This document shows, in pieces, positions 1-11,600 of a stretch of DNA of 13,968 nucleotides. The notes below the pieces were generated by a model. The model did not search any database. It saw only the letters and a program-made list of their open reading frames with translations, and had not been told where the DNA came from. Origin of the DNA: Saccoglossus kowalevskii (taxonomy: Eukaryota > Hemichordata > Enteropneusta > Harrimaniidae); NCBI RefSeq assembly GCF_000003605.2, contig NW_003143601.1:1-13968 (forward strand). The letters run 5' to 3'. Every line of letters starts with the position of its first letter. Position 1 is the stretch's first letter. A program made the position numbers and the translations under genes.

Positions 1-2210
1 CTTGCAGACTGACATAATTCAACTGACCATTCATATCGTTATCTTGTCATCCTTGCTGACTGACATAGTTCAACTGACGGTTCACATTGTTATTTAGTCA
101 TCGTTGCAGACTGGCATGGTTCAACTGACGGTTCATATCGTTATCTAGTCATATTTGTAGACTGGCATAATTCATCTGACGTTTCATATAGTTATCTAGT
201 CATCCTCGCAGACTGGCATAGTTGAACTGACTGTTCATATTGTCATCTAGTCATCATTGCTGACTGACATAATTCAACAGACGATTCATATCGTCATCTA
301 GTGCATCCTAGCTGACTGGCATAATTCAACTGATTGTTCATATCGTTTTCTAGTCATCCTTGCACATTGACAGAGTTCAATTGACGTTCATATCGTTATC
401 TAGTCATCCTTGCAGACTGGCATAGTTCAACCGATGGTTCATATCGTTATCTAGTCATCCTCGCAGACTGACATGGTTCAATTGACGGTTCATATCGTTA
501 TCTAGTCATCCTAGCTGACTGTTATAATTCAACTGATGGTTCATATCGTTATCTAGTCATCCTTGCAGAATGACATAGTTCAACTGACGGTTCATGTCGT
601 TAGCTAGTCATCCATGAAGACTGGCATAATTCAACTGATGGTTCATGTCGTTATCTAGTCATCCTTGCACATTGACATAGTTCAATTGACGGTCCATATC
701 GTTATATAGTCATCCTTGCTGACAGGTATTGTTCAACCGATGGTTCATATCGTTATTTAGTCATCCTTGCAGACTGGCATGGTTCAACTTTCGATTCATA
801 TCGTTATCTAGTCATCCTTGCAAACTGGCATAGTTAAACTGGCGGTTCATATCGTTATCCAGTCATCCTTGCAAACTGGCATGTTTCAACTGACGGTTCA
901 TATCGTTATCTAGTCATCCTTGCAGACTGGCATAGTTCAACTGAATGTTCATATCGTTATCTAGTCACCCTTGAAGACTGGCACAGTTCAACTGACGGTT
1001 CATAACGTTATCTAGTCATCCTTGCTGACTGTCATTTTTCAACTGACGGTTCATTTCGTTATCTAGTCATCTTTTCAGACTGAAATAGTACAATTGACGT
1101 TATATAGTCAACTTTGTGGACTGACATAGTTCAACTGACGGTTAATAGCGTTATCTAGTCATCCTTGCAGTCTGACATAATTCAACTGTCGATTCATAGC
1201 GTTATCTAGTAATCCTTGCAGACCTACATAGTTCAACTGACGGTTCATATTGTTATTTAGTCATCCTTGCAGACTGACATGATTCTACTGACGGTTCATC
1301 TCGTTATTTAGTCATCCTTGCAGACTGGCATGGTTCAACTGACGGTTCATATCGTCATCTAGTGCATCCTAGCTATCTGGCATAATTCAACTGATTGTTC
1401 ATATCGTTTTCTAGTCATCCTCGCAGACTGACATGGTTCAATTGACGGTTCACATCGTTATCTAGTCATCTTAGCTGACTGTTATAATTCAACTGATGGT
1501 TCACATCGTTATCTAGTCATCCTTGCAGAATGACATAGTTCAACTGACAGTTCATGTCGTTAGCTAGTCATCCATGAAGACTGGCATAATTCAACTGATG
1601 GTTCATATCGTTATCTAGTCATCCTTGCAGACTGGCATATTTCAACTGATTGTTCATATTATTTTCTAGTCATCCTTGCACATTGACATAGTTCAATTGA
1701 CGGTTCATATCGTTATTTAGTCATCCTTGCTGACTGGTATGGTTCAATCGATGGGTCATATCGTTATTTAGTCATCCTTGCAGACTGGCATGGTTCAACT
1801 GTCGATTCATATCGTTATCTAGTCATCCTTGCAAACTGGCATAGTTAAACTGGCGGTTCATATCGTTATCCAGTCATCCTTGCAAACGGGCATGGTTCAA
1901 CTGACGGTTCATATTGTTATCTAGTCATCCTTGCAGACTGGCATAGTTCAACTGAATGTTCATATCGTTTTCTAGTCATTCTTACAGATTGGCTAGTTCA
2001 ACTGACGGTTCAGGTCGTTATTTGGTCATCCTTGCAGACTTACATAGTTCAACTGACGGTTCATATCTTTATCTAGTTATCCTTGCAGATTGACATAGTT
2101 CAACTGATGGTTCATATCGTTATCTAGTGATCATTGCAGACTGACATAATTCAACTGACGGTTCATATCGTTATCTAGGCATCCTTGCAGACTGACATAG
2201 TTCAATTGAC
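1..2210. repeat. Higher-order repeat block, copy 1 (left-truncated)
   Basis: This stretch of about 43 monomers recurs at 5644-7853 and 9095-11508. Matching landmarks in the three copies are ATATTTGTAGACTGG at 151, 5794 and 9245; GACAGGTATTGTTC at 721, 6364 and 9815; GATTCTACTGACGG at 1281, 6924 and 10375; and CTTACAGATTGGCTAG at 1981, 7624 and 11279. Copies 1 and 2 keep a constant offset of 5643 throughout, so there is no net indel over 2.2 kb. In the stretch I compared base by base (1-360 against 9095-9454) only two differences appear. The match ends near 2194-2215, where copies 2 and 3 change to GGTGCATATTG. The true start may lie left of the window. Confidence 0.9.
1060..1100. repeat. 41-bp short monomer (representative of nine)
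   Basis: This monomer reads TTGACGTTAT where the consensus has TGACGGTTCATATCGTTAT, a 10-bp loss between two short GTT-containing repeats. The same variant lies at about 2854, 4973 (as TTGACCTTAT), 5421, 6737, 8372 (as TTGACCTTAT), 8872, 10188 and 12435. It is always preceded by TGAAAT and followed by an AGTCAACTTTGTG monomer. These linked changes show all nine descend from one event, and they make a useful landmark for aligning HOR copies. Confidence 0.85.
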
Positions 2211-2577
2211 GGTTCATATCGTTATCTAGTCATCCTTGCAGACTGCCATAATTCAACTGATGGTTCATATCGTTATCTAGACATCCTTGCACATTGACAT
2301 AGTTCAATTGACTGTCATATCGTTATCTAGTCACCCTTGAAGACTGGCACAGTTCAACTGACGGTTCATAACGTTATTTAGTCATCTTTGCAGACGTTTG
2401 CGTTCATATCGTTTACTAGTCATTCTTGCAGACTGGCATATTTCAACTGACGGTTCAGATCGTCATTTAGTCATCCTTGCAGACTGGCATAGTTCAATTG
2501 ATGGTTCATATCGTTATTTAAACATACTTGCTGACTGGCATGGTTCAACTGACGGTTTTTATCGTTTTCTTGTCATT
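1690..2577. repeat. Local duplication, left copy (about 0.9 kb)
   Basis: Matches 3145-4084. Landmarks are GGTTCAATCGATGGGTC at 1741 and 3196, CTTACAGATTGGCTAG at 1981 and 3436 (offset 1455), and CAGACGTTTGCGTTC at 2391 and 3898 (offset 1507). The right copy carries one extra 52-bp monomer near 3712-3763. After 2577 the left copy goes on into ATATTTGCAC units, while the right copy joins the 4074-5150 block. Confidence 0.85.
2379..2416. repeat. 38-bp chimeric monomer
   Basis: The segment TTTGCAGACGTTTGCGTTC lacks the usual TGGCATAGTTCAACTGA middle and carries a few extra bases (TTTGCG). It is about 13 bp shorter than consensus. The identical variant is at about 3886-3923, inside the duplicated pair 1690-2577 and 3145-4084. 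It shifts frame and brings the repeat frame into the phase that stays open to 2673. Confidence 0.75.
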
Positions 2578-2673
2578 CTTGCAGACTGGCATGGTTCAAC
2601 TGACGGTTCATATCGTTATTTATTCATATTTGCACATTTACATAGTTCAATTGACGGTCATATCGTTATCTAG
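2398..2673 (+). other. Repeat-derived open frame, not supported as a gene
   Basis: This stop-free stretch of 91 codons consists of about five satellite monomers read in the one consensus-open frame, giving 17-residue repeats like ILADWHGSTDGSYRYLV. It begins at a TTG, not an ATG; the frame is open back to a TGA at 2359-2361. It ends where a two-base loss (GACGGTCAT for GACGGTTCAT) puts TAG in frame. No signal peptide, start context or unique sequence supports translation. The homologous stretch after 3905 is broken by a single-base deletion near 3989, so the frame is not conserved between near-identical copies. I read it as a chance open run in satellite DNA. Confidence 0.25.
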
Positions 2674-2920
2674 TCATCCTTGCAGACTGGCATAGTTCTA
2701 CTGACAGTTCACATCGTTATCTAGTCTCCCTTGAAGACTGGCACAGTTCAACTGACGGGTTCATAACGTTATCTAGTCATCCTTGCTGACTGTCATAGTT
2801 CAACTGACGGGTTCATTCGTTATCTAGTCATCCTTGCAGCTGAAATAGTTCAATTGACGTTATCTAGTCAACTTTGTGAACTGACATAGTTCAACTGACG
2901 GTTAATATCGTTATCTAGTC
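2626..2920. repeat. ATATTTGCAC sub-block, joined to the 151-type block
   Basis: About six monomers beginning ATATTTGCACATTTACAT also occur at 5193-5490 and 8644-8940. They share TTCTACTGACAG, GTCTCCCTTGAAG and the AGTCAACTTTGTGAAC marker. This copy has small private indels, such as GACGGGTTC near 2753 and 2808 and a lost base near 2840. At 2920 it switches abruptly to the ATATTTGTAGACTGG block seen at 151. The breakpoint falls at the same monomer phase on both sides, a clean in-register recombination junction. Confidence 0.8.
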
Positions 2921-3144
2921 ATATTTGTAGACTGGCATAATTCATCTGACGTTTCATATAGTTATCTAGTCATCCTCGCAGACTGGCATAGTTGAACTGA
3001 CTGTTCATATTGTCATCTAGTCATCATTGCTGACTGACATAATTCAACAGACGATTCATATTCGTCATCTAGTGCATCCTAGCTGACTGGCATAATTCAA
3101 CTGATTGTTCATATCGTTTTCTAGTCATCCTTGCACATTGACAT

Positions 3145-4084
3145 AGTTCAACTGACGGTTAATATCGTTATTTAGTCATCCTTGCTGACTGGTATGGTTC
3201 AATCGATGGGTCATATCGTTATTTAGTCATCCTTGGAGACTGGCATGGTTCAACTGTCGATTCATATCGTTATCTAGTCATCCTTGCAAACTGGCATAGT
3301 TAAACTGGCGGTTCATATCGTTATCCAGTCATCCTTGCAAACGGGCATGGTTCAACTGACGGTTCATATTGTTATCTAGTCATCCTTGCAGACTGGCATA
3401 GTTCAACTGAATGTTCATATCGTTTTCTAGTCATTCTTACAGATTGGCTAGTTCAACTGACGGTTCAGGTCGTTATTTGGTCATCCTTGCAGACTTACAT
3501 AGTTCAACTGACGGTTCATATCTTTATCTAGTCATCCTTGCAGATTGACGTAGTTCAACTGATGGTTCATATCGTTATCTAGTGATCATTGCAGACTGAC
3601 ATAATTCAACTGACGGTTCATATCGTTATCTAGGCATCCTTGCAGACTGACATAGTTCAATTGACGGTTCATATCGTTATCTAGTCATCCTTGCAGACTG
3701 CCATAATTCAACTGACGGTCCATATCGTTATCTACTGCATCCTAGCTGACAGGCATAATTCAACTGATGGTTCATATCGTTATCTAGACATCCTTGCACA
3801 TTGACATAGTTCAATTGACTGTCATATCGTTATCTAGTCACCCTTGAAGACTGGCACAGTTCAACTGACGGTTCATAACGTTATTTAGTCATCTTTGCAG
3901 ACGTTTGCGTTCATATCGTTTACTAGTCATTCTTGCAGACTGGCATATTTCAACTGACGGTTCAGATCGTCATTTAGTCATCCTTGCAGACTGGCATAGT
4001 CAATTGATGGTTCATATCGTTATTTAAACATACTTGCTGACTGGCATGGTTCAACTGACGGTTTTTATCGTTTTCTTGTCATCC
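3145..4084. repeat. Local duplication, right copy (with one extra monomer)
   Basis: This is the second copy of 1690-2577, about 1.46 kb downstream. The 52-bp gain is a TGCATCCTAGCTGAC-type monomer near 3712-3763, inserted between a CTGCCATAATTC unit and an AACTGATGG unit. One base is lost near 3989 (CATAGTCAATTG against CATAGTTCAATTG), which breaks the reading frame that stays open in the left copy. Confidence 0.83.
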
Positions 4085-5150
4085 TTGCAGACTGACATAG
4101 TTCAACTGACGTTTCGCATTGTTATTTAGTCATCGTTGCAGACTGGCATGGTTCAACTGACGGTTCATATCGTTATCTAGTCATATTTGTAGACTGGCAT
4201 AATTCATCTGACGTTTCATATAGTTATCTAGTCATCCTCGCAGACTGGCATAGTTGAACTGACAGTTCATATTGTCATCTAGTCATCATTGCTGACTGAC
4301 ATAATTCAACTGACGATTCATATCGTCATCTAGTGCATCCTAGTTGACTGGCATAATTCAAATGATTGTTCATATCGTTTTCTAGTCATCCTTGCACATT
4401 GACAGAGTTCAATTGACGTTCATATCGTTATCTAGTCATCCTTGCAGACTGGCATAGTTCAACCGATGGTTCATATCGTTATCTAGTCATCCTCGCAGAC
4501 TGACATGGTTCAATTGACGGTTCATATTGTTATCTAGTCATCCTAGCTGACTGTTATAATTCAACTGATGGTTCATATCGTTATCTAGTCATCCTTGCAG
4601 AATGACTTAGTTCAACTGACGGTTCATGTCGTTAGCTAGTCATCCATGAAGACTGGCATAATTCAACTGATGGTTCATGTCGTTATCTTGTCATCCTTGC
4701 AAACTGGCATAGTTAAACTGGCGGTTCATATCGTTATCCAGTCATCCTTGCAAACTGGCATGGTTCAACTGACGGTTCATATCGTTATCTAGTCATCCTT
4801 GCAGACTGGCATAGTTCAACTGAATGTTCATATCGTTATCTAGTCACCCTTGAAGACTGGCACAGTTCAACTGACGGTTCATAACGTTATCTAGTCATCC
4901 TTGCTGACTGTCATTCTTCAACTGACGTTTCATTTCGTTATCTAGTCATCTTTTCAGACTGAAATAGTACAATTGACCTTATCTAGTCAACTTTGTGGAC
5001 TGACATAGTTCAACTGACGGTTAATAGCGTTATCTAGTCATCCTTGCAGTCTGACATAATTCAACTGTCGATTCATAGCGTTATCTAGTAATCCTTGCAG
5101 ACCTACATAGTTCAACTGACGGTTCAGATCTTTATTTAGTCATCCTTCCA
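4074..5150. repeat. Partial HOR copy lacking three monomers
   Basis: This block follows 42-1270 at offset 4032 up to about 4690, then at offset 3879. The 153-bp difference is exactly three monomers, equivalent to about 669-821 in copy 1. The junction lies in the unit near 4685-4705, where TTATCTTGTCATCC runs straight into GCAAACTGGCATAG. After 5127 the match weakens, and at 5193 the array switches to the ATATTTGCAC block. It reads as an older or rearranged relative of the same HOR. Confidence 0.82.
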
Positions 5151-5192
5151 GACTGGCATAATTCAACTGACGGTTCATATCGTTATTTATTC

Positions 5193-8100
5193 ATATTTGC
5201 ACATTTACATAGTTCAATTGACGGTCATATCGTTATCTAGTCATCCTTGCAGACTGGCATAGTTCTACTGACAGTTCACATCGTTATCTAGTCTCCCTTG
5301 AAGACTGGCACAGTTCAACTGACGGTTCATAACGTTATCTAGTCATCCTTGCTGACTGTCATAGTTCAACTGACGGTTCATTTCGTTATCTAGTCATCCT
5401 TGCAGCCTGAAATAGTTCAATTGACGTTATCTAGTCAACTTTGTGAACTGACATAGTTCAACAGACGGTTAATATCGTTATCTAGTCATCCTTGCAGTCT
5501 GACATAATTCAACTGACGATTCATAGCACTATCTAGTAATCCTTGCAGACCTACATAGTTCAACTGATGGTTCATATTGTTAATTAGTCATCCATGCAAA
5601 CTGATATGGTTCAACTGACTGTTCATATCTTTATTTAGTCATCCTTGTAGACTGACATAATTCAACTGACCATTCATATCGTTATCTTGTCATCCTTGCA
5701 GACTGACATAGTTCAACTGACGGTTCACATTGTTATTTAGTCATCGTTGCAGACTGGCATGGTTCAACTGACGGTTCATATCATTATCTAGTCATATTTG
5801 TAGACTGGCATAATTCATCTGACGTTTCATATAGTTATCTAGTCATCCTCGCAGACTGGCATAGTTGAACTGACGGTTCATATTGTCATCTAGTCATCAT
5901 TGCTGACTGACATAATTCAACAGACGATTCATATCGTCATCTAGTGCATCCTAGCTGACTGGCATAATTCAACTGATTGTTCATATCGTTTTCTAGTCAT
6001 CCTTGCACATTGACAGAGTTCAATTGACGTTCATATCGTTATCTAGTCATCCTTGCAGACTGGCATAGTTCAACCGATGGTTCATATCGTTATCTAGTCA
6101 TCCTCGCAGACTGACATGGTTCAATTGACGGTTCATATCGTTATCTAGTCATCCTAGCTGACTGTTATAATTCAACTGATGGTTCATATCGTTATCTAGT
6201 CATCCTTGCAGAATGACATAGTTCAACTGACGGTTCATGTCGTTAGCTAGTCATCCATGAAGACTGGCATAATTCAACTGATGGTTCATGTCGTTATCTA
6301 GTCATCCTTGCACATTGACATAGTTCAATTGACGGTTCATATTGTTATATAGTCATCCTTGCTGACAGGTATTGTTCAACCGATGGTTCATATCGTTATT
6401 TAGTCATCCTTGCAGACTGGCATGGTTCAACTGTCGATTCATATCGTTATCTAGTCATCCTTGCAAACTGGCATAGTTAAACTGGCGGTTCATATCGTTA
6501 TCCAGTCATCCTTGCAAACTGGCATGGTTCAACTGACGGTTCATATCGTTATCTAGTCATCCTTGCAGACTGGCATAGTTCAACTGAATGTTCATATCGT
6601 TATCTAGTCACCCTTGAAGACTGGCACAGTTCAACTGACGGTTCATAACGTTATCTAGTCATCCTTGCTGACTGTCATTTTTCAACTGACGGTTCATTTC
6701 GTTATCTAGTCATCTTTTCAGACTGAAATTGTACAATTGACGTTATCTAGTCAACTTTGTGGACTGACATAGTTCAACTGACGGTTAATAGCGTTATCTA
6801 GTCATCCTTGCAGTCTGACATAATTCAACTGTCGATTCATAGCGTTGTCTAGTAATCCTTGCAGACCTACATAGTTCAACTGACGGTTCAGATTGTTATT
6901 TAGTCATCCTTGCAGACTGACATGATTCTACTGACGGTTCATCTCGTTATTTAGTCATCCTTGCAGACTGGCATGGTTCAACTGACGGTTCATATCGTTA
7001 TCTAGTGCATCCTAGCTAACTGGCATAATTCAACTGATTGTTCATATCGTTTTCTAGTCATCCTCGCAGACTGACATGGTTCAATTGACGGTTCACATCG
7101 TTATCTAGTCATCTTAGCTGACTGTTATAATTCAACTTATGGTTCACATCGTTATCTAGTCATCCTTGCAGAATGACATAGTTCAACTGACGGTTCATGT
7201 CGTTAGCTAGTCATCCATGAAGACTGGCATAATTCAACTGATGGTTCATATCGTTATCTAGTCATCCTTGCAGACTGGCATATTTCAACTGATTGTTCAT
7301 ATTGTTTTCTAGTCATCCTTGCACATTGACATAGTTCAATTGACGGTTCATATCGTTATTTAGTCATCCTTGCTGACTGGTATGGTTCAATCGGTGGGTC
7401 ATATCGTTATTTAGTCATCCTTGCAGACTGGCATGGCTCAACTGTCGATTCATATCGTTATCTAGTCATCCTTGCAAACTGGCATAGTTAAACTGGCGGT
7501 TCATATCGTTATCCAGTCATCCTTGCAAACGGGCATGGTTCAACTGACGGTTCATATTGTTATCTAGTCATCCTTGCAGACTGGCATAGTTCAACTGAAT
7601 GTTCATATCGTTTTCTAGTCATTCTTACAGATTGGCTAGTTCAACTGACGGTTCAGGTCGTTATTTGGTCATCCTTGCAGACTTACATAGTTCAACTGAC
7701 GGTTCATATCTTTATCTAGTCATCCTTGCAGATTGACATAGTTCAACTGATGGTTCATATCGTTATCTAGTGATCATTGCAGACTGACATAATTCAACTG
7801 ACGGTTCATATCGTTATCTAGGCATCCTTGCAGACTGGCATAGTTCAATTGACGGTGCATATTGTTATTTAGTCGACTTTGCAGACTGACATAGTTCTAC
7901 TGACGGTTCATATCGTTATCTAGGCATCCTTGCAGACTGGCATAGTTCAATTGACGGTGCATATCGTTATGTAGTCGCCCATGCAGACTGACATAGTTCT
8001 ACTGACGGTTCATATCGTTATCTAGTCATCCTTGCACACTGGCATGGCAGACTGACATTGTTCAACTGACGTTTCATATCATTATCTAGTTATCCTTGCA

Positions 8101-8280
8101 GACTGGTATGGTTCAACTGACGGTTCATATCGTTATCTAGTCATCCTTGCAGGCTGACATAATTCAACTGACGGTTCATATCGTTGTCTAGTGAATCTTA
8201 CAGACTGGCATAGTTCTACTGACGTTTCATATCTTTATCTAGTCATCCTTGCATACTGACATAATTCAACTGACGGTTCA
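5193..8280. repeat. Higher-order repeat unit, about 3.45-kb period, first full copy
   Basis: From ATATTTGCACATTTACAT at 5193 this block is colinear with 8644-11986. The offset is 3451 until about 7553, 3655 after a 204-bp gain in the second copy, and 3706 after one more monomer near 8240. It contains a complete copy of block 1-2210 (at 5644-7853), followed by a section with GGTGCATAT units and a 64-bp monomer near 8040. The start-to-start distance of 3451 bp, about 68 monomers, is the best estimate of the HOR period. The 8281-8643 stretch between the two copies is an inserted or rearranged piece matching 1003-1365. Confidence 0.88.
8028..8091. repeat. 64-bp long monomer with internal 13-bp duplication
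   Basis: The unit reads TTGCACACTGGCATGG followed by CAGACTGACATTG, so the GCAGACTGGCAT region is present twice and the unit is 13 bp longer than consensus. The same variant occurs near 11690 and 13162, the last with CCGACTGACATTG. A small internal slippage or template switch, then spread with the HOR, explains it. Confidence 0.8.
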
Positions 8281-8643
8281 TAACGTTATCTAGTCATCCT
8301 TGCTGACTGTCATTTTTCAACTGACGGTTCATTTCGTTATCTAGTCATCTTTTCAGACTGAAATAGTACAATTGACCTTATCTAGTCAACTTTGTGGACT
8401 GACATAGTTCAACTGACGGTTAATAGCGTTATCTAGTCATCTTTGCAGTCTGACATAATTCAACTGTCGACTCATAGCGTTATCTAGTAATCCTTGCAGA
8501 CCTACATAGTTCAACTGACGGTTCATATTGTTATTTAAACATCCTTGCAGACTGATATGATTCTGCTGACGGTTCATCTCGTTAATTAGTCATTCTTGCA
8601 GACTGGCATGGTTCAACTGACGGTTCATATCGTTATCTAGTGC
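8281..8643. repeat. Seven-monomer segment copied from the HOR interior
   Basis: It matches 1003-1365 at offset 7278, and the equivalents 6646-7008 and 10097-10459. It carries TGCTGACTGTCATTTTTC, CTTTTCAGACTGAAATAG and AGTCAACTTTGTGG, and ends at CTAGTGCAT, where it jumps into ATATTTGCAC at 8644. It sits between the two full 3.45-kb units and seems to have been captured from the HOR interior. The nearest relative may be 4910-5127, which shares the variant TTGACCTTATC (4973 and 8372). Confidence 0.8.
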
Positions 8644-11600
8644 ATATTTGCACATTTACATAGTTCAATTGACGGTCATATCGTTATCTAGTCATCCTTG
8701 CAGACTGGCATAGTTCTACTGACAGTTCACATCGTTATCTAGTCTCCCTTGAAGACTGGCACAGTTCAACTGACGGTTCATAACGTTATCTAGTCATCCT
8801 TGCTGACTGTCATAGTTCAACTGACGTTTCATTTCGTTATTTAGTCATCCTTGCAGCCTGAAATAGTTCAATTGACGTTATCTAGTCAACTTTGTGAACT
8901 GACATAGTTCAACTGACGGTTAATATCGTTATCTAGTCATCCTTGCAGTCTGACATAATTCAACTGACGATTCATAGCACTATCTAGTAATCCTTGCAGA
9001 CCTACATAGTTCAACTGATGGTTCATATTGTTAATTAGTCATCCATGCAAACTGATATGGTTCAACTGACTGTTCATATCTTTATTTAGTCATCCTTGCA
9101 GACTGACATAATTCTACTGACCATTCATATCGTTATCTTGTCATCCTTGCAGACTGACATAGTTCAACTGACGGTTCACATTGTTATTTAGTCATCGTTG
9201 CAGACTGGCATGGTTCAACTGACGGTTCATATCGTTATCTAGTCATATTTGTAGACTGGCATAATTCATCTGACGTTTCATATAGTTATCTAGTCATCCT
9301 CGCAGACTGGCATAGTTGAACTGACTGTTCATATTGTCATCTAGTCATCATTGCTGACTGACATAATTCAACAGACGATTCATATCGTCATCTAGTGCAT
9401 CCTAGCTGACTGGCATAATTCAACTGATTGTTCATATCGTTTTCTAGTCATCCTTGCACATTGACAGAGTTCAATTGACGTTCATATCGTTATCTAGTCA
9501 TCCTTGCAGACTGGCATAGTTCAACCGATGGTTCATATCGTTATCTAGTCATCCTCGCAGACTGACATGGTTCAATTGACGGTTCATATCGTTATCTAGT
9601 CATCCTAGCTGACTGTTATAATTCAACTGATGGTTCATATCGTTATCTAGTCATCCTTGCAGAATGACATAGTTCAACTGACGGTTCATGTCGTTAGCTA
9701 GTCATCCATGAAGACTGGCATAATTCAACTGATGGTTCATGTCGTTATCTAGTCATCCTTGCACATTGACATAGTTCAATTGACGGTCCATGTCGTTATA
9801 TAGTCATCCTTGCTGACAGGTATTGTTCAACCGATGGTTCATATCGTTATTTAGTCATCCTTGCAGACTGGCATGGTTCAACTGTCGATTCATATCGTTA
9901 TCTAGTCATCCTTGCAAACTGGCATAGTTAAACTGGCGGTTCATATCGTTATCCAGTCATCCTTGCAAACTGGCATGTTTCAACTGACGGTTCATATCGT
10001 TATCTAGTCATCCTTGCAGACTGGCATAGTTCAACTGAATGTTCATATCGTTATCTAGTCACCCTTGAAGACTGGCACAGTTCAACTGACGGTTCATAAC
10101 GTTATCTAGTCATCCTTGCTGACTGTCATTTTTCAACTGACGGTTCATTTCGTTATCTAGTCATCTTTTCAGACTGAAATAGTACAATTGACGTTATCTA
10201 GTCAACTTTGTGGACTGACATAGTTCAACTGACGGTTAATAGCGTTATCTAGTCATCCTTGCAGTCTGACATAATTCAACTGTCGATTCATAGCGTTATC
10301 TAGTAATCCTTGCAGACCTACATAGTTCAACTGACGGTTCATATTGTTATTTAGTCATCCTTGCAGACTGACATGATTCTACTGACGGTTCATCTCGTTA
10401 TTTAGTCATCCTTGCAGACTGGCATGGTTCAACTGACGGTTCATATCGTCATCTAGTGCATCCTAGCTAACTGGCATAATTCAACTGATTGTTCATATCG
10501 TTTTCTAGTCATCCTCGCAGACTGACATGGTTCAATTGACGGTTCACATCGTTATCTAGTCATCTTAGCTGACTGTTATAATTCAACTGATGGTTCACAT
10601 CGTTATCTAGTCATCCTTGCAGAATGACATAGTTCAACTGACAGTTCATGTCGTTAGCTAGTCATCCATGAAGACTGGCATAATTCAACTGATGGTTCAT
10701 ATCGTTATCTAGTCATCCTTGCAGACTGGCATATTTCAACTGATTGTTCATATTGTTTTCTAGTCATCCTTGCACATTGACATAGTTCAATTGACGGTTC
10801 ATATCGTTATTTAGTCATCCTTGCTGACTGGTATGGTTCAATCGATGGGTCATATCGTTATTTAGTCATCCTTGCAGACTGGCATGGTTCAACTGTCGAT
10901 TCATATCGTTATCTAGTCATCCTTGCAAACTGGCATAGTTAAACTGGCGGTTCATATCGTTATCCAGTCATCCTTGCAAACGGGCATGGTTCAACTGACG
11001 ATTCATATCGTCATCTAGTGCATCCTAGCTGACTGGCATAATTCAACTGATTGTTCATATCGTTTTCTAGTCATCCTTGCACATTGACAGAGTTCAATTG
11101 ACGTTCATATCGTTATCTAGTCATCCTTGCAAACTGGCATAGGTAAACTGGCGGTTCATATCGTTATCCAGTCATCCTTGCAAACGGGCATGGTTCAACT
11201 GACGGTTCATATTGTTATCTAGTCATCCTTGCAGACTGGCATAGTTCAACTGAATGTTCATATCGTTTTCTAGTCATTCTTACAGATTGGCTAGTTCAAC
11301 TGACGGTTCAGGTCGTTATTTGGTCATCCTTGCTGACTTACATAGTTCAACTGACGGTTCATATCTTTATCTAGTCATCCTTGCAGATTGACATAGTTCA
11401 ACTGATGGTTCATATCGTTACCTAGTGATCATTGCAGACTGACATAATTCAACTGACGGTTCATATCGTTATCTAGGCATCCTTGCAGACTGGCATAGTT
11501 CAATTGACGGTGCATATTGTTATTTAGTCGACTTTGCAGACTGACATAGTTCTACTGACGGTTCATATCGTTATCTAGGCATCCTTGCAGACTGGCATAG

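Noticed and set aside
212-222. Pol III A-box-like TGGCATAGTTG, with B-box-like GTTCAACTG one monomer later
   Set aside because: The A-box consensus is met in only a few copies, the B-box lacks its final C in the copies checked, and there is no tRNA-like fold or T-run terminator.
2398-2673. Protein-coding gene for a 17-residue repeat protein
   Set aside because: There is no ATG, the frame consists only of satellite monomers, and the near-identical homologous copy after 3905 is frameshifted.
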